Shown here in pieces: positions 15,637 through 25,030 of a DNA stretch of 64,000 nucleotides; position 1 is the first letter of the stretch, and the number at the start of each line of letters is the position of its first letter. Source of the DNA: Phycisphaerales bacterium (GTDB lineage: Bacteria; Planctomycetota; Phycisphaerae; UBA1845; UTPLA1). Where the stretch lies: contig JAKSDK010001037.1 in NCBI GenBank assembly GCA_022360095.1, positions 248,001-312,000 on the forward strand, given 5' to 3'. The notes under the pieces are model-generated. The model was not told the DNA's origin, searched no databases, and was given only the letters and a program-made list of their open reading frames with translations. A program made the translations under genes and the position numbers.

Positions 15637-18600
15637 TCAGACCTGGATGCCGGATGAGGCCGGTGCCAGCGCGCTCAGTGCCGATAGGGCGGACTGTTGA
15701 CTCTGAAGACGCGCAATAACTGCCTCCATGGCTGTAAATTGATCGAGGAGACGTTCTCGCCGCCGATCCAGCAGCAGTTCAAGCTGGTCGATTCGTTCGT
15801 TCAATTGGTCTTCAGAGGTTTGAATCGATTCTTCCCTAAGGGGGATTGCACCGGTCTCATTGTCGGTCAAACGATCGATTTCCGCTTCGATGATTCCGCC
15901 GAGTCCCGTTCGGATCACGTTTCCGTCGTCGTCCGTTTCTTCCAGGGTAAAGAGTTCTTCAACCCCTTCGGGGTCATTCACCAGTGCTTCGCGAAGCTTA
16001 TTCTCGTCCAGTTCAAGTCTGGATCCGCTGCCGAGCGTGATGCCGACGCTGCCCAGACGGTTCAGTGTCGTTGGAAGACCTGAGACGGTTCTGGCCGTCA
16101 GGCCGGTCAGCGACTGGCGAATGCGTCGAGCCGTCGCATCGGCCTGAAGGATTCCGCGAACCTCGGTTTCGGGATCGAAGCTGGTCTGATCGTCAAGCGT
16201 GCTGATGAGAGCGTTGAAGTTTGTGACGAAGTCCCGAAACTGTTCGACAATCGCGTCATTGTCTCGCGTCACGGAAACGGTCACTGGCTCCTCGGCCGCG
16301 CCGATCAGGTCGAGCCGAACACCTGAGACGGCACCGTCTAAGGTGTTGGACGACGTTGTGAGAACGAGTGGTTTATCTGCGTCTACCGATCCGAAGACGA
16401 CCGTCGCGTCCTGCGCTTCAGCCAGGACATCGAAGGACAGTCCTGTTTTTCCCGTATCGACCGCAAGTTCTCCCTCACGGCCGGATTGTGTGCTTGTCAA
16501 ACTCAGTCGGAGAGGCCTTCCGGCCGAACCGTCGTTGATGATCGATGCGTTGACATCCGCGTTGCTGTTTCGAATCTTCGTAAGCACGTCGTTCAATGTG
16601 TCGTTGGCGCTGATCTCAATTCGTGTTTCGAATGATCCGTCGATTTGGGTTTCGCCTTCGGCTGCTTCTCCGAGAATTCCTAGTGCCTTGGCTACGGCAC
16701 CGCCTTCTTCGGCCACGGACAGCACGCCTGAGCCACCGGCGGTGTCAACGAGAATCAGGCCGTCGCCCGTGTCATTGATTCTGGCCTCGATATCCGTCGG
16801 ACGGGAATTGATCTCGTCAATCACGTCTTGCAGTGTTTTTTCATCACCCTGGGACAGGTCGACGACAGCCGATTGGCCGCTGCTGTCCGTGATGCGGAAC
16901 CTGCCTCGTGGAATTCCGTTGTTGAAGTCTTCCAGTCGCGTGGCCGCGGAAACATATTGTTTTTGGAGATTGCCGCTTTCGACTCGATCCACGGTGTCGT
17001 TGACGTCCAGCTTGAGATCGACGGCAGTCGTTCCTGCGATCACGAGATTGCCGCTTCCGTTGCTTGTGTCGATCAATTCGATTCCGAGCCCTGAAGATGA
17101 GACGGCGGCTGTGATGGACGTGGGTGCCGCATTGATGGCATCGATGACGTCGGACAGCGTGACCGCGTTGGACACATCGACACTATGAGAAACGCCGTTT
17201 CGATCCGTGATCTGCAAGTCGCTCAGATCGACGCCTCGACCGCCGTTCAGGGATCTTAAGAGGACCGTGTTCAGCTCCGCCACGAGCCGCCGTGAGGCGA
17301 CGGTGTTCCCAGTGACCGGACCGAGCAGGCCAAGGTCTTCAGCGGCTTGGGAGTCGCTTAGTGCGGTCACGGTAAGGACGTTGGACCCGCTGGTCGTGTC
17401 CGTCAGCGTAATGCCAAACCCGTCCGTAGAGATGGAGGCTGTCAACTGACCGCCATTATCGGGATCCAGATTGATGACTCGTAAGATGTCCCCAATGGAA
17501 TCGACCGAGTAGACGTCTCGGCCGTTGAGTGTACTGCTGATGGTTGAGCCGGCAAGTCCTAAAGCCTCGGCCGTTGTGCTGTCGACGTCTTCAATCAACA
17601 GGTCGTTCGCGGCGGTTTCCCCATCGGCGATGGAATTGTCCTCGATGGTGAACTGCGTTCCGATGATCGAGGCCGTGACGTTGACGCCGCTCGCGTTGTT
17701 GATCGCGTCCAGGACGTCCTGGGCCGTGGCGGCTCCGGTCAGGTCGACCTCTGCTGATCGGCCTGCCCGATCCGTGATTCGGATCGTACCGCCGGGCACG
17801 CCATTTCCGTTATTGAGAAGCGTAAGTGGCGTATCCGGGCGAATGACCTCCGACAGGTTGAACGTCAGGGTTTGGCCGTTGGCCAGCGTAACTTCGAAAT
17901 CGTCCAGGCCGTCACGCGTCCGTATTCCGTTCCGGTCGTTCAGTTGCCGAAGGCTCGTTTCTTCGGAGACGGAAACAATGGTGTCGCCGAACAGTTCGTT
18001 TGCGGCGACGGATTGAAGTATGCCGAGGTCGGTCGCCGTGCGCCCGGCGCCGACTTCCGAGATTGTCAGATTGCCGGTGCCTCCGGATTGGTCCTCGATG
18101 ATCAAACGATCACCATCGACACGAGCCTGGACGTTGATGCCGGTCGTGGTGTTGATTGCGTTTGTGACGTCGTCAATGGTTTTGGCGGTGATAAGGTCGA
18201 CCGTTGCGTCGTTTCCCGCTCGATCGGTGATTTTGATCTTGCCGACCTGGACGCCTTGTCCGCCGTTGAGCGCGCTCAAATCGGTCGGCCGATTCAGGAG
18301 GCCGGCGGCTCCTTCCAGCGTGAGAGTTCCCGCACCGACGAGGGCGTCATCGTCGGCAAAACCGGCGGAGATGAGCTGGTGGGTGGTTGCGAGATTGCGC
18401 ACGTTGAAGGTGTATTCGCCCGGTACGGCTCCCGGTTCGGCTGAGGCCAGAATAACCGATTCGTTGCTGCTGCTGACGGCGGCGCTTTGAAAGAAATCGG
18501 ATTTGCCGAACTGGGTGGCGGTGTTCTGGAGGGAGAGAAGCTGGGCTGAAAGCTGAAGCAGGGCCGTGCGACGTGCCGTGAGGACGCCCAGTCGATCCTG

Positions 18601-18702
18601 CAATTGATTGATGGGGTTGCGTTGAACCTGGATGAGCGAATCGACCAGTTCCTGAATGGGAAGTCCGGAGACGAGTCCTACGCCGCTGGAGATCGTGGAC
18701 AT
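15637..18702 (-). CDS. fliD: Flagellar filament cap protein FliD, oversized with IN-type repeats
   Basis: The filament cap (HAP2) that inserts flagellin at the tip. The 1021-residue product begins MSTISSGVGLVSGLPIQELV and IDSLIQVQRNPINQLQDRL-like sequence, as in FliD N-termini, and ends with the C-terminal coiled coil (LNERIDQLELLLDRRRERLL, FTAMEAVIARLQSQQSALS). Usual FliD is about 450-650 residues. The extra length is at least four tandem units with the pattern I-T-D-R-x-G-x-x-x-x-V-D-L/V, then DV-x-x-A-I-N and an I-x-D-T/Q-S-x-G-x-x-L strand, coded near 18240, 17790, 17215 and 16900; these resemble flagellin hook IN motifs. They probably form a surface-exposed head on the cap. Start at 18702 is chosen by homology. 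Confidence 0.93.
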   Translation of the reverse strand: MSTISSGVGLVSGLPIQELVDSLIQVQRNPINQLQDRLGVLTARRTALLQLSAQLLSLQNTATQFGKSDFFQSAAVSSSNESVILASAEPGAVPGEYTFNVRNLATTHQLISAGFADDDALVGAGTLTLEGAAGLLNRPTDLSALNGGQGVQVGKIKITDRAGNDATVDLITAKTIDDVTNAINTTTGINVQARVDGDRLIIEDQSGGTGNLTISEVGAGRTATDLGILQSVAANELFGDTIVSVSEETSLRQLNDRNGIRTRDGLDDFEVTLANGQTLTFNLSEVIRPDTPLTLLNNGNGVPGGTIRITDRAGRSAEVDLTGAATAQDVLDAINNASGVNVTASIIGTQFTIEDNSIADGETAANDLLIEDVDSTTAEALGLAGSTISSTLNGRDVYSVDSIGDILRVINLDPDNGGQLTASISTDGFGITLTDTTSGSNVLTVTALSDSQAAEDLGLLGPVTGNTVASRRLVAELNTVLLRSLNGGRGVDLSDLQITDRNGVSHSVDVSNAVTLSDVIDAINAAPTSITAAVSSSGLGIELIDTSNGSGNLVIAGTTAVDLKLDVNDTVDRVESGNLQKQYVSAATRLEDFNNGIPRGRFRITDSSGQSAVVDLSQGDEKTLQDVIDEINSRPTDIEARINDTGDGLILVDTAGGSGVLSVAEEGGAVAKALGILGEAAEGETQIDGSFETRIEISANDTLNDVLTKIRNSNADVNASIINDGSAGRPLRLSLTSTQSGREGELAVDTGKTGLSFDVLAEAQDATVVFGSVDADKPLVLTTSSNTLDGAVSGVRLDLIGAAEEPVTVSVTRDNDAIVEQFRDFVTNFNALISTLDDQTSFDPETEVRGILQADATARRIRQSLTGLTARTVSGLPTTLNRLGSVGITLGSGSRLELDENKLREALVNDPEGVEELFTLEETDDDGNVIRTGLGGIIEAEIDRLTDNETGAIPLREESIQTSEDQLNERIDQLELLLDRRRERLLDQFTAMEAVIARLQSQQSALSALSALAPASSGIQV

Positions 18703-19235
18703 GGCTGTTGCCCCTGGCGTATTTGTCCCGACCGAATTCGGGAGGGACTTGGAAACGCCGTTATTTTTTCTGCCCGGCCATGCGAGCCGGCGTGTGTCAT
18801 TGCCCCCGACGACGTGTCGGAATGGGCGCTGAGACACGGGCATTGGCCGTTGTTCTTTCTGTTTGAGCGTCGGAGATGGCTCTCGGCGTTGTGCCTTGGC
18901 CGTTCGCGTTTATCGAGATTGCTCGAAATCGTTTTCGCCCGTCGACGTAGCACGTCAAGACCAGGCCTCGCTTAATACACTTGGATCTTTCGGGTGATGC
19001 CGACATTAGGTTGCCTCCAGGTCCGGACGGGTTGAGTCCGGTTTGCTTGACGGCGACACTTTCGGAACGCCGGTGGGTCGACGGCAGAGCACTCTATGTA
19101 TCGGTAGAATCGCGCGTGGCTTCCGAGAGCAGAGTCTGACGCGATTCGCTCGCGTTCAACCGGGCGCGTCCTGCGTCGCTTCCTTGGCAGCTTGAAGTTA
19201 AATCGCCTTCAAAGATTGCGCGATTCTTTCAAACC
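18703..19235. other. Intergenic region between flagellin and fliD
   Basis: These 533 bases hold no credible gene on either strand. They must contain the fliD upstream region and the end of the flagellin transcript. An inverted pair GAATCGCG (19107-19114) and CGCGATTC (19140-19147) is present, with a 25-base loop. I saw no good sigma-54 or sigma-28 promoter. Confidence 0.5.
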
Positions 19236-20687
19236 TTAGCCGAGCAACGACAAGACGCTTTGGGGAATCGTGTTTGCAATTCCCAGGGTCTGCGTCGTCG
19301 ATTGAAGCAGAATTTGCGCCCTCGTGAGGTTCGAGACCTCGATCGAATAGTCGGTATCGCGAATCGCCGACTCGGAGGCCGTGACGTTTTCAAGGGCGAC
19401 TCGCAGGCTATTAAGGTTGGTTTCAACCTGGTTGGCCTGGAATCCTCCCAACCGTCCACTCAGTCTGGAGATCTGACCGATCGCAGCGCCAACGATTTGC
19501 TCCGCTGCGGGCAGATTCTGAGGATCCGTCAGAGTGGCGGTGCCTCCTGTACCGAGCGAGTTCAAGAACCCGTTGGCGACATCACCCAGATTCGCCGTCG
19601 TGATGGAGGTGACACCAAGGCTGATTCGCCCGTTAGCGTTGACGTCGGGCCCAATCTGGAAGTTGGCGCCGCCGCCGGTAATGTTGAAGGAGTCGGAACC
19701 GACGGCTGTGCCGAAGGCCTGCGAGAGATCAGCCTCAAGGTCCAGGCCGCCGCTTCGTATTCTGGCGATAAGGCCGTCCACAGAGGCTTGTTGTCCGTTG
19801 ATAAAGACCTGGGCATCCCGGCCGTTGTCTCTGGTGTCTCCCTGGTCGCCGGGGTTGGTATCGAAGAGGCCGCTGATGGTGTTGACCGCGACAAACTCGT
19901 TGCTGCCAAATCCCGTACTGTTGAAGGAAATACCGCCTGCGCTGGCAACCGCGGAGACACCTGTCAGGTTCGCTCTGGAAGTCACCGCTGCGGCAATGTT
20001 CGCGATCGTCGTGCCGCTGGCGAAATTGAACAGCTCCGTGCCTCTGGTCCCTTGGATCTCCAGCGTGATGTTATTGCCGGTGGACAAGACGCCGCCGCCC
20101 GTGATACCCGTGGTGCCGCCGACGCCAATGGTCAGGGCCGCGGTTTGAGCAGATTGCGTCACCTGGAGGTTCACAGCCAGGGAGCCGCCGTCGGGAACTC
20201 TGGCTCCGAAGATCTGCAAACGGGCAAGATTGGACGTGTCCTGGTTCTCAATGGTGTAGCTGAGTTGACCGTTCAGCAGCTTCTTGCCGTTAAATTGCGT
20301 GGAATTCGCGATTCGATCAATCGCGACGAGGAGAGAGTCGACCTGTTGCTGATTGGCATCGATTTCGTCGTCGGACAAAGCGCCGTCGTTCGCGGTCTCG
20401 GTCACGAGGCCTTTGATCTCCAGCAAGAGCTTGGATACCTCTCCCAAGGCGGCATCCGCCGTTGAGATGACGTTGATCGCACGTTCAGAGTTGCTGACGG
20501 CTGTACTCAGCCCGCGAATCTCGGAACGCAGAGACTCCGAAGCGATAAGTCCCGCCGGATCGTCCGCACCGCGGTTGATCCGAAGACCGGTGCTCAAACG
20601 CTCCAGGCTTCTTGTCAAATCACGATTGTTGGCCGTCAACTGGTGGATGGCCTGCAGTGCCGGGACATTGGTGTTGATGCGACTCAT
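19236..20687 (-). CDS. fliC: Flagellin
   Basis: The filament subunit, 483 residues. The conserved N-terminal D0/D1 region reads MSRINTNVPALQAIHQL, LSTGLRINRGADDPAGLIAS, and the C-terminal D0 helix ends IRDTDYSIEVSNLTRAQILL then TLGIANTIPQSVLSLLG. The central part is a variable domain with glycine- and threonine-rich strands that would be exposed on the filament. The ATG at 20687 is clear: GGGAGGAACC precedes it. Neighbours fliD and fliS downstream, and the flagellin-like gene upstream, show a filament cluster. A long leader of 372 bases lies before the start. Confidence 0.95.
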   Translation of the reverse strand: MSRINTNVPALQAIHQLTANNRDLTRSLERLSTGLRINRGADDPAGLIASESLRSEIRGLSTAVSNSERAINVISTADAALGEVSKLLLEIKGLVTETANDGALSDDEIDANQQQVDSLLVAIDRIANSTQFNGKKLLNGQLSYTIENQDTSNLARLQIFGARVPDGGSLAVNLQVTQSAQTAALTIGVGGTTGITGGGVLSTGNNITLEIQGTRGTELFNFASGTTIANIAAAVTSRANLTGVSAVASAGGISFNSTGFGSNEFVAVNTISGLFDTNPGDQGDTRDNGRDAQVFINGQQASVDGLIARIRSGGLDLEADLSQAFGTAVGSDSFNITGGGANFQIGPDVNANGRISLGVTSITTANLGDVANGFLNSLGTGGTATLTDPQNLPAAEQIVGAAIGQISRLSGRLGGFQANQVETNLNSLRVALENVTASESAIRDTDYSIEVSNLTRAQILLQSTTQTLGIANTIPQSVLSLLG

Positions 20688-21059
20688 CGGTTCCTCCCTG
20701 AACGTCCTCGTCAAGTTTCCCTGAACGAGGTAGGTACGCTTACGTGCGTGCCTTCTTGCTCTTCCTTCGATACTCGAAGGTCGGCGAATTTCCATCGACG
20801 TCTCAAGAGAGTTGCGTTCCTTCCGGTGGACCGCTTCTTTTCGAGACGCTTACGTCCGGATCGTCAAATTGCCCCCCGGACGTGATAAAGAATTTTCGTT
20901 GGCCCGCGAGCACAATCTCGCGTGTGACCGGTCTTGCTATCGGGCCGCTTCTGATGGGACTTTCATTAGTCCTAAACGAACTTTGCGGGGTTTCCCTAGC
21001 GGTCCGACCACGGCTCCGGCCTTATGCGGAATGACGAGGCGCAAATTCCGTTTTTTCTT
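20688..21059. other. Long leader region upstream of flagellin
   Basis: These 372 bases between the flagellin-like gene and flagellin contain no credible gene. The flagellin ribosome site GGGAGG lies next to its ATG. A weak sigma-28-like pattern on the minus strand is listed separately. No T-run terminator was identified. Confidence 0.5.
20937..20964 (-). promoter_or_regulatory. Possible sigma-28-like flagellar promoter
   Basis: On the minus strand GAAAGTCC (20964-20957) is followed by a 12-base spacer and CCCGATAG (20944-20937). The flagellar sigma consensus is TAAAGTTT, 11 bases, GCCGATAA, so the match is partial and the spacing is one base long. It would give a leader of about 240 bases for flagellin. 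Confidence 0.25.
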
Positions 21060-21899
21060 TCAATCTAGCTGGTTATTATCAGACAGTCGTTTCGTTCCGG
21101 CAGATTGTCGGAGGATTTCCGGATCGGAAAAATTTTGAAGATGTTTTTTGGGTGAGTCCGGACAGGCGTGCATCATCGCGTCGAGCTTGGTGAGGCGGCT
21201 GACCTGACAGGCCATATCGGTGTCCTGAATCGTGACCTGCGCAGCATTCGCGTTTGCGGTTGCGATCTCCAGGACGTCGATCAGCGGATTCGCAACATTT
21301 GTCAGAAAGGCTGATAACTCTTCGTGAATCGAGGCCGTTTGGAGTATGGCACATCGAATGATGGCCAGCTTTCGAGAGAGAATGTCTGTTTGTCCGCCAT
21401 CGGTCGCTATTGAAACGACGAATCCTCCAATTCCTTCATGACCAAGATCGGTGCAGCGCAAGGAGGGAATTCGCAGGCTTCGCACGCCGTCTCCGGCGGG
21501 GTCTGCGACGGAAACGGACCATGTGCCATCCAACAATCGATTGCCGCGCGGGTCGGTCGAATTTGCGATTTGGTCGATGGCCTGGATTTCCCGGTCGATT
21601 TCGTCGTGGTGGACGTTCTTGCTCTGAACCAGATCGTTCATGCACTGCAAGTGTTGCTGAATTCGTTCGACACCATCTTGCGCGATCTGCAACGCCGAAG
21701 TCATTTGACGGACCTGTTCTAGGGCCGCGATGCAATTATCGGAAGCGGATGACAGTGATTGCACGTCCGGCGATTCGGTGTCGCGGCTGATACACAAAGC
21801 GGGAGTGGTTGATCGCAGTGCGCCGTAGCTTGGCGGACGTCGCAGTGGTTTCAGCCGCGCCGCCAACAAAGGTCTGATTTGAGATTTTCTACGGTTCAA
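21060..21899 (-). CDS. Degenerate flagellin-like protein
   Basis: A 279-residue protein that resembles flagellin only in parts. The segment IAQDGVERIQQHLQCMNDLV and then EIDREIQAIDQIANSTDPRG with NRLLDG corresponds to the D1 region of flagellins (IDRIANSTQFNGKKLLNG in the neighbour), and VTIQDTDMACQVSRLTKLDA corresponds to the C-terminal IRDTDYSIEVSNLTRAQ. The N-terminal D0 signature (INTNxxAL, LRINRxADD) is missing and the end is a polar tail instead of the usual VLSLLG-type helix. It lies upstream of flagellin in the same direction. Start at a TTG (21899), with GGAAGAG before it, is uncertain. It may be a minor filament or junction protein, or a decaying copy. Confidence 0.7.
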   Translation of the reverse strand: MNRRKSQIRPLLAARLKPLRRPPSYGALRSTTPALCISRDTESPDVQSLSSASDNCIAALEQVRQMTSALQIAQDGVERIQQHLQCMNDLVQSKNVHHDEIDREIQAIDQIANSTDPRGNRLLDGTWSVSVADPAGDGVRSLRIPSLRCTDLGHEGIGGFVVSIATDGGQTDILSRKLAIIRCAILQTASIHEELSAFLTNVANPLIDVLEIATANANAAQVTIQDTDMACQVSRLTKLDAMMHACPDSPKKHLQNFSDPEILRQSAGTKRLSDNNQLD

Positions 21900-22026
21900 A
21901 GATGTATCTCTTCCGTCGAAGTTTCCGCAACTGCCAGAATCGACTACTCGACGATGACGTCTTAGGAAAAAGGACTGTACGCATCGCGAACGACGATCAG
22001 TCGCCCGTGAACCTTTGTTTCAGAAA

Positions 22027-23214
22027 TTAGACGGCGAGTGCCAACGGTACCGGTTCTTCAGTCCACGGAGCAGCGGATACTACGGGCATGTGATGAAATC
22101 GTTCCGAAAGAGCGCGTCGAAGGTCTTCCGCGACTCCGGGTGAAAGTGATCCAACCACGATGCCGTCCACTGTTTCCGGGTTGAATAGATCTTGCCTGCG
22201 AAGTGGAATCTGTCGCCAGCATTGATCCACACACGCCTCATCATAGACGGCGTCGGTGTGAATGCCAGCCAAATTCAGAACTTTTAATAATTGTTCGCAT
22301 CCCTTGCCTCGTGACCAGACGGCGACGTTTCTGATGTTGTGCTTATCGGCCCAGCGCCTCACTACGCGTTTGGCCGTGGGAAGGCCGAACATTTTTTCGA
22401 GACGATCCGTCGACATGGGGTGCCGCTTGATCAAACCGCCGGCGATTTCTGCGCTTCCTTCCTGGAGTCCGATGCAAAAACCTTCCAAAGCCTGCTCTTT
22501 TTGCGCGACGCGAAGGTAACGGTCGACCGAACTGTCGATCAAGTCGTCGAGTTGGTCTGGGGGCGCGTATTTTTCCCAAAGCCTCAGGTTATTACGAACC
22601 AACAAACGCAACATGCGATTGTTGTCGCGATTGGTGCTGACACGACGATGCCGGACCTGAAGATCGCCGCGCGGCTCAATGTGCCATCCTTGCTGCCAGA
22701 GACGGCAACAGAGATCGTATTCTTCGACGTAATAAACAAAATCAGCAGGGAAACCTCCGGCTTCCACGAATGCGCTTCGCCGGATGATACCGCCGCAATT
22801 GAAGAATATTCCCGGTACGCCGCCAGCGTCATGACGTGAAGGCGGGTCCGTCAGTCGCACCCGGCAGGCCACTGCGCCGAGGTCGGCCCGCCGGTCGAAC
22901 AAGTTGACGGCTCGTTCGATGGTGCCGTCCTCAGGCCAGCTATCGTCATCCAGCATGAAGATGATACGACCTCGTGCGGCGTTTGCACCGACATTGCGTG
23001 CCGCCGCACCGTGATTACGATCGAGGTCGATCCACCGCACGGACGTGAACCGTTTGCGCAACGATGGTGTTCGATCCGTCGAGCCGTTGTTTACGATGAT
23101 GACCTCGAAATGCTGATCCGTCAGGCGCATGATTCGGCCCAACGTTGCCGAGAGAATTTCATGGCGATCACGGGTCGGGATAATCAGACTGCAATCGCAG
23201 CGAGATTGTTTCAT
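22027..23214 (-). CDS. Family 2 glycosyltransferase with extra C-terminal domain
   Basis: A 395-residue GT-A-fold enzyme. Residues 8-15 (CSLIIPTRDR) start the nucleotide-sugar domain, VIIVNNGSTDRTPSL follows at about 39-52, and the metal-binding acidic run DDD is at 89-91 (IIFMLDDDSWPEDG). FVYYVEEYDLCCRLWQQGW gives the acceptor/catalytic loop. The last 120 residues (from about DRLEKMFGLPTAKRVV) include RNVAVWSRGKGCEQLLKVL and a Rossmann-like pattern seen in other sugar-transfer proteins. ATG at 23214 overlaps the HldE-like gene stop as ATGA. The acceptor is unknown; the nearby flagellin makes protein glycosylation one reasonable guess. Confidence 0.88.
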   Translation of the reverse strand: MKQSRCDCSLIIPTRDRHEILSATLGRIMRLTDQHFEVIIVNNGSTDRTPSLRKRFTSVRWIDLDRNHGAAARNVGANAARGRIIFMLDDDSWPEDGTIERAVNLFDRRADLGAVACRVRLTDPPSRHDAGGVPGIFFNCGGIIRRSAFVEAGGFPADFVYYVEEYDLCCRLWQQGWHIEPRGDLQVRHRRVSTNRDNNRMLRLLVRNNLRLWEKYAPPDQLDDLIDSSVDRYLRVAQKEQALEGFCIGLQEGSAEIAGGLIKRHPMSTDRLEKMFGLPTAKRVVRRWADKHNIRNVAVWSRGKGCEQLLKVLNLAGIHTDAVYDEACVDQCWRQIPLRRQDLFNPETVDGIVVGSLSPGVAEDLRRALSERFHHMPVVSAAPWTEEPVPLALAV

Positions 23215-24977
23215 ACGGGAATCTCTAATTGTTTCTGCTTTCCAGAGCGTTGACCGTGGGGTGCTCTCTTTATCGAATGCAACTCCGGACGATGCTGGAT
23301 GCATTTGCGGATGTCTACGTCGGAGATCGGCACCGGCCCGGGCCTGGTGGCTTGAGTGGCAGCCAGGAGTGAGCCGAGGTAGGCGGCCTGCATCAGGTTC
23401 GCACCCACGGCAGAGGCCAGCGTTGCCGCCGTCAACAAAGCTTCGTCGAAACCCAACCGGTCGATGATACGATCCGAAACCGGGGGCAAGTGTTCGCTCA
23501 GCAGACGGCCGCGCCATTCGTCTGATGCGCGATCGTTTGACGGTCTGCTGAAAGTGACCAGGCCGCGCTTGCCGAGTGTGACCAGCATTCGTCCGGCCTG
23601 CGTGAGCTCAAGCATTCGGTATGCAAGCGATGATAGACCGTCATTGAAATCGTTCATGGCCCGACGCAATTTCTGTTCGGAGCAACACAACAGATCGAGG
23701 TTTCTGAGTGCCGCCAGGTTGCTCTGACACTCAGGGGGCTCAGTCGCGATAAACGGTCCGCGCTTTCGCAACAGCGGCTCCACCTGCCTTAATAGGCCGG
23801 GCGTGATCAAGCCGTAGCCGCCGTCGCAGATGATGACGGCGTCAGCCTGTACGACCTGGGCTTTGACCAGAGCCGCCACTTCGCGTTCGCCAACAGAGTC
23901 CAGCGTGTGGAGATTCGCGTGCTCGATCCTGAACAGTTTCTGATCGTCGACAAGAAACCGAGTTCTGATGGGCAGTGAGGCCGTCTCAAAAGCATGGATT
24001 CCAGCATCATCACTCGCTCTTTCTTCGACCTGAATTCGAGCGTGTGGGCGGTGGTGGATTTTCTGGACACACACGCCTGCCTGGGAGAGAACTCCGAGCG
24101 TCCACTTGGATAGGCGGTCCTGTCCCAATGTGGTGATCAGAATCGGTTTGGCGCCGAGCGCCGCGACCTGAGTCGCGATCATCGCGGCTCCGTTCAGATA
24201 GTCCTTTTCATACAGTTGTTTGAGTGACATCATGGGAGACTCGCCGGCCATGTTATTGGCGTCACACAGCACGTAACGATCAACCACGACGTCACCGAGA
24301 ATCAGGACTCGACGACCGGACATTTTATTCAGAAGATCGGACAAGACCTGCTGGTCCACGTTGTGTCGTTTGCATAACAAGCTCAGGCGCTGGGCGGGCA
24401 AATCACCCATTTCAGAACACTCGTTGCCGGCGGAGAAGCTGACACCACTTGGTGACATGGCTTCAGCGAGACGGCTCGAACTGAACACGACCTGTCCGCT
24501 TGAGAAGATGACGCGTCCGCCGTAGGACTCGACGACCTCACGCTCCGACAGGAATCGGGGGTCATTGCTCGTCGCATATTCATGGCCTTTGACGTAGATG
24601 TCGGGGCGAATGATTTTGAGCAGCGCGCACGCGGTGGGGTGAGGATCGATGATCACGTAATCCACCAGTTCCAGCGCGGCGAGGTTCTCTGCTCGTAATT
24701 CCTGGGGGATGTATGGCCGGTGGGAATCCTTGTCAATGAGCGCGTCACCGGTGATTGATGCGACCAACAGGTCACCTTGAGATCTGGCAAATTGCAAATA
24801 TCGTATGTGTCCCGGGTGCACAATATCGAAACAACCGTGACATTGGACGACCTTCAATTTTGCCTCAGGATTGCTTTCACGGAGTGTCGCCACGATTTCA
24901 CGGAGCTGATCGGGCGTCACAATCTTGCGACGATAATCAGGAGCGGGGTCGTCGGAAACGGCTTGTTTGTGAAGCAT
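23211..24977 (-). CDS. HldE-like protein, nucleotidyltransferase domain first and PfkB kinase domain second
   Basis: A 588-residue fusion of the two activities that in HldE make ADP-heptose, but in reversed order. The nucleotidyltransferase part (about 15-190) has HGCFDIVHPGHIRYL with the HxGH motif (H54, H57) and ISTSSGQV-like SSGQVVFSSSRLAE. The PfkB-like part (about 235-560) begins RVLILGDVVVDRYVLCDAN. Its usual GAGD anion-hole motif reads as DRLGFDEALL, keeping Asp but losing the glycines, so kinase activity is doubtful. Start ATG at 24977 was chosen over an earlier one that overlaps the upstream gene. It is coupled to the glycosyltransferase, so it may supply or regulate an activated heptose. 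Confidence 0.8.
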   Translation of the reverse strand: MLHKQAVSDDPAPDYRRKIVTPDQLREIVATLRESNPEAKLKVVQCHGCFDIVHPGHIRYLQFARSQGDLLVASITGDALIDKDSHRPYIPQELRAENLAALELVDYVIIDPHPTACALLKIIRPDIYVKGHEYATSNDPRFLSEREVVESYGGRVIFSSGQVVFSSSRLAEAMSPSGVSFSAGNECSEMGDLPAQRLSLLCKRHNVDQQVLSDLLNKMSGRRVLILGDVVVDRYVLCDANNMAGESPMMSLKQLYEKDYLNGAAMIATQVAALGAKPILITTLGQDRLSKWTLGVLSQAGVCVQKIHHRPHARIQVEERASDDAGIHAFETASLPIRTRFLVDDQKLFRIEHANLHTLDSVGEREVAALVKAQVVQADAVIICDGGYGLITPGLLRQVEPLLRKRGPFIATEPPECQSNLAALRNLDLLCCSEQKLRRAMNDFNDGLSSLAYRMLELTQAGRMLVTLGKRGLVTFSRPSNDRASDEWRGRLLSEHLPPVSDRIIDRLGFDEALLTAATLASAVGANLMQAAYLGSLLAATQATRPGPVPISDVDIRKCIQHRPELHSIKRAPHGQRSGKQKQLEIPV

Positions 24978-25030
24978 GATTTTGCGGCCCTGTTTTGCGT
25001 GCCAGCCCGACGAAGTCGGCCTCGGTTTCT

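Noticed and set aside
16199-17188. Long plus-strand open frame opposite fliD
   Set aside because: Ser/Arg/Val-rich shadow of the fliD repeats.
18604-18975. Plus-strand open frame overlapping the fliD start and leader
   Set aside because: Overlaps fliD and has no ribosome site or motif.
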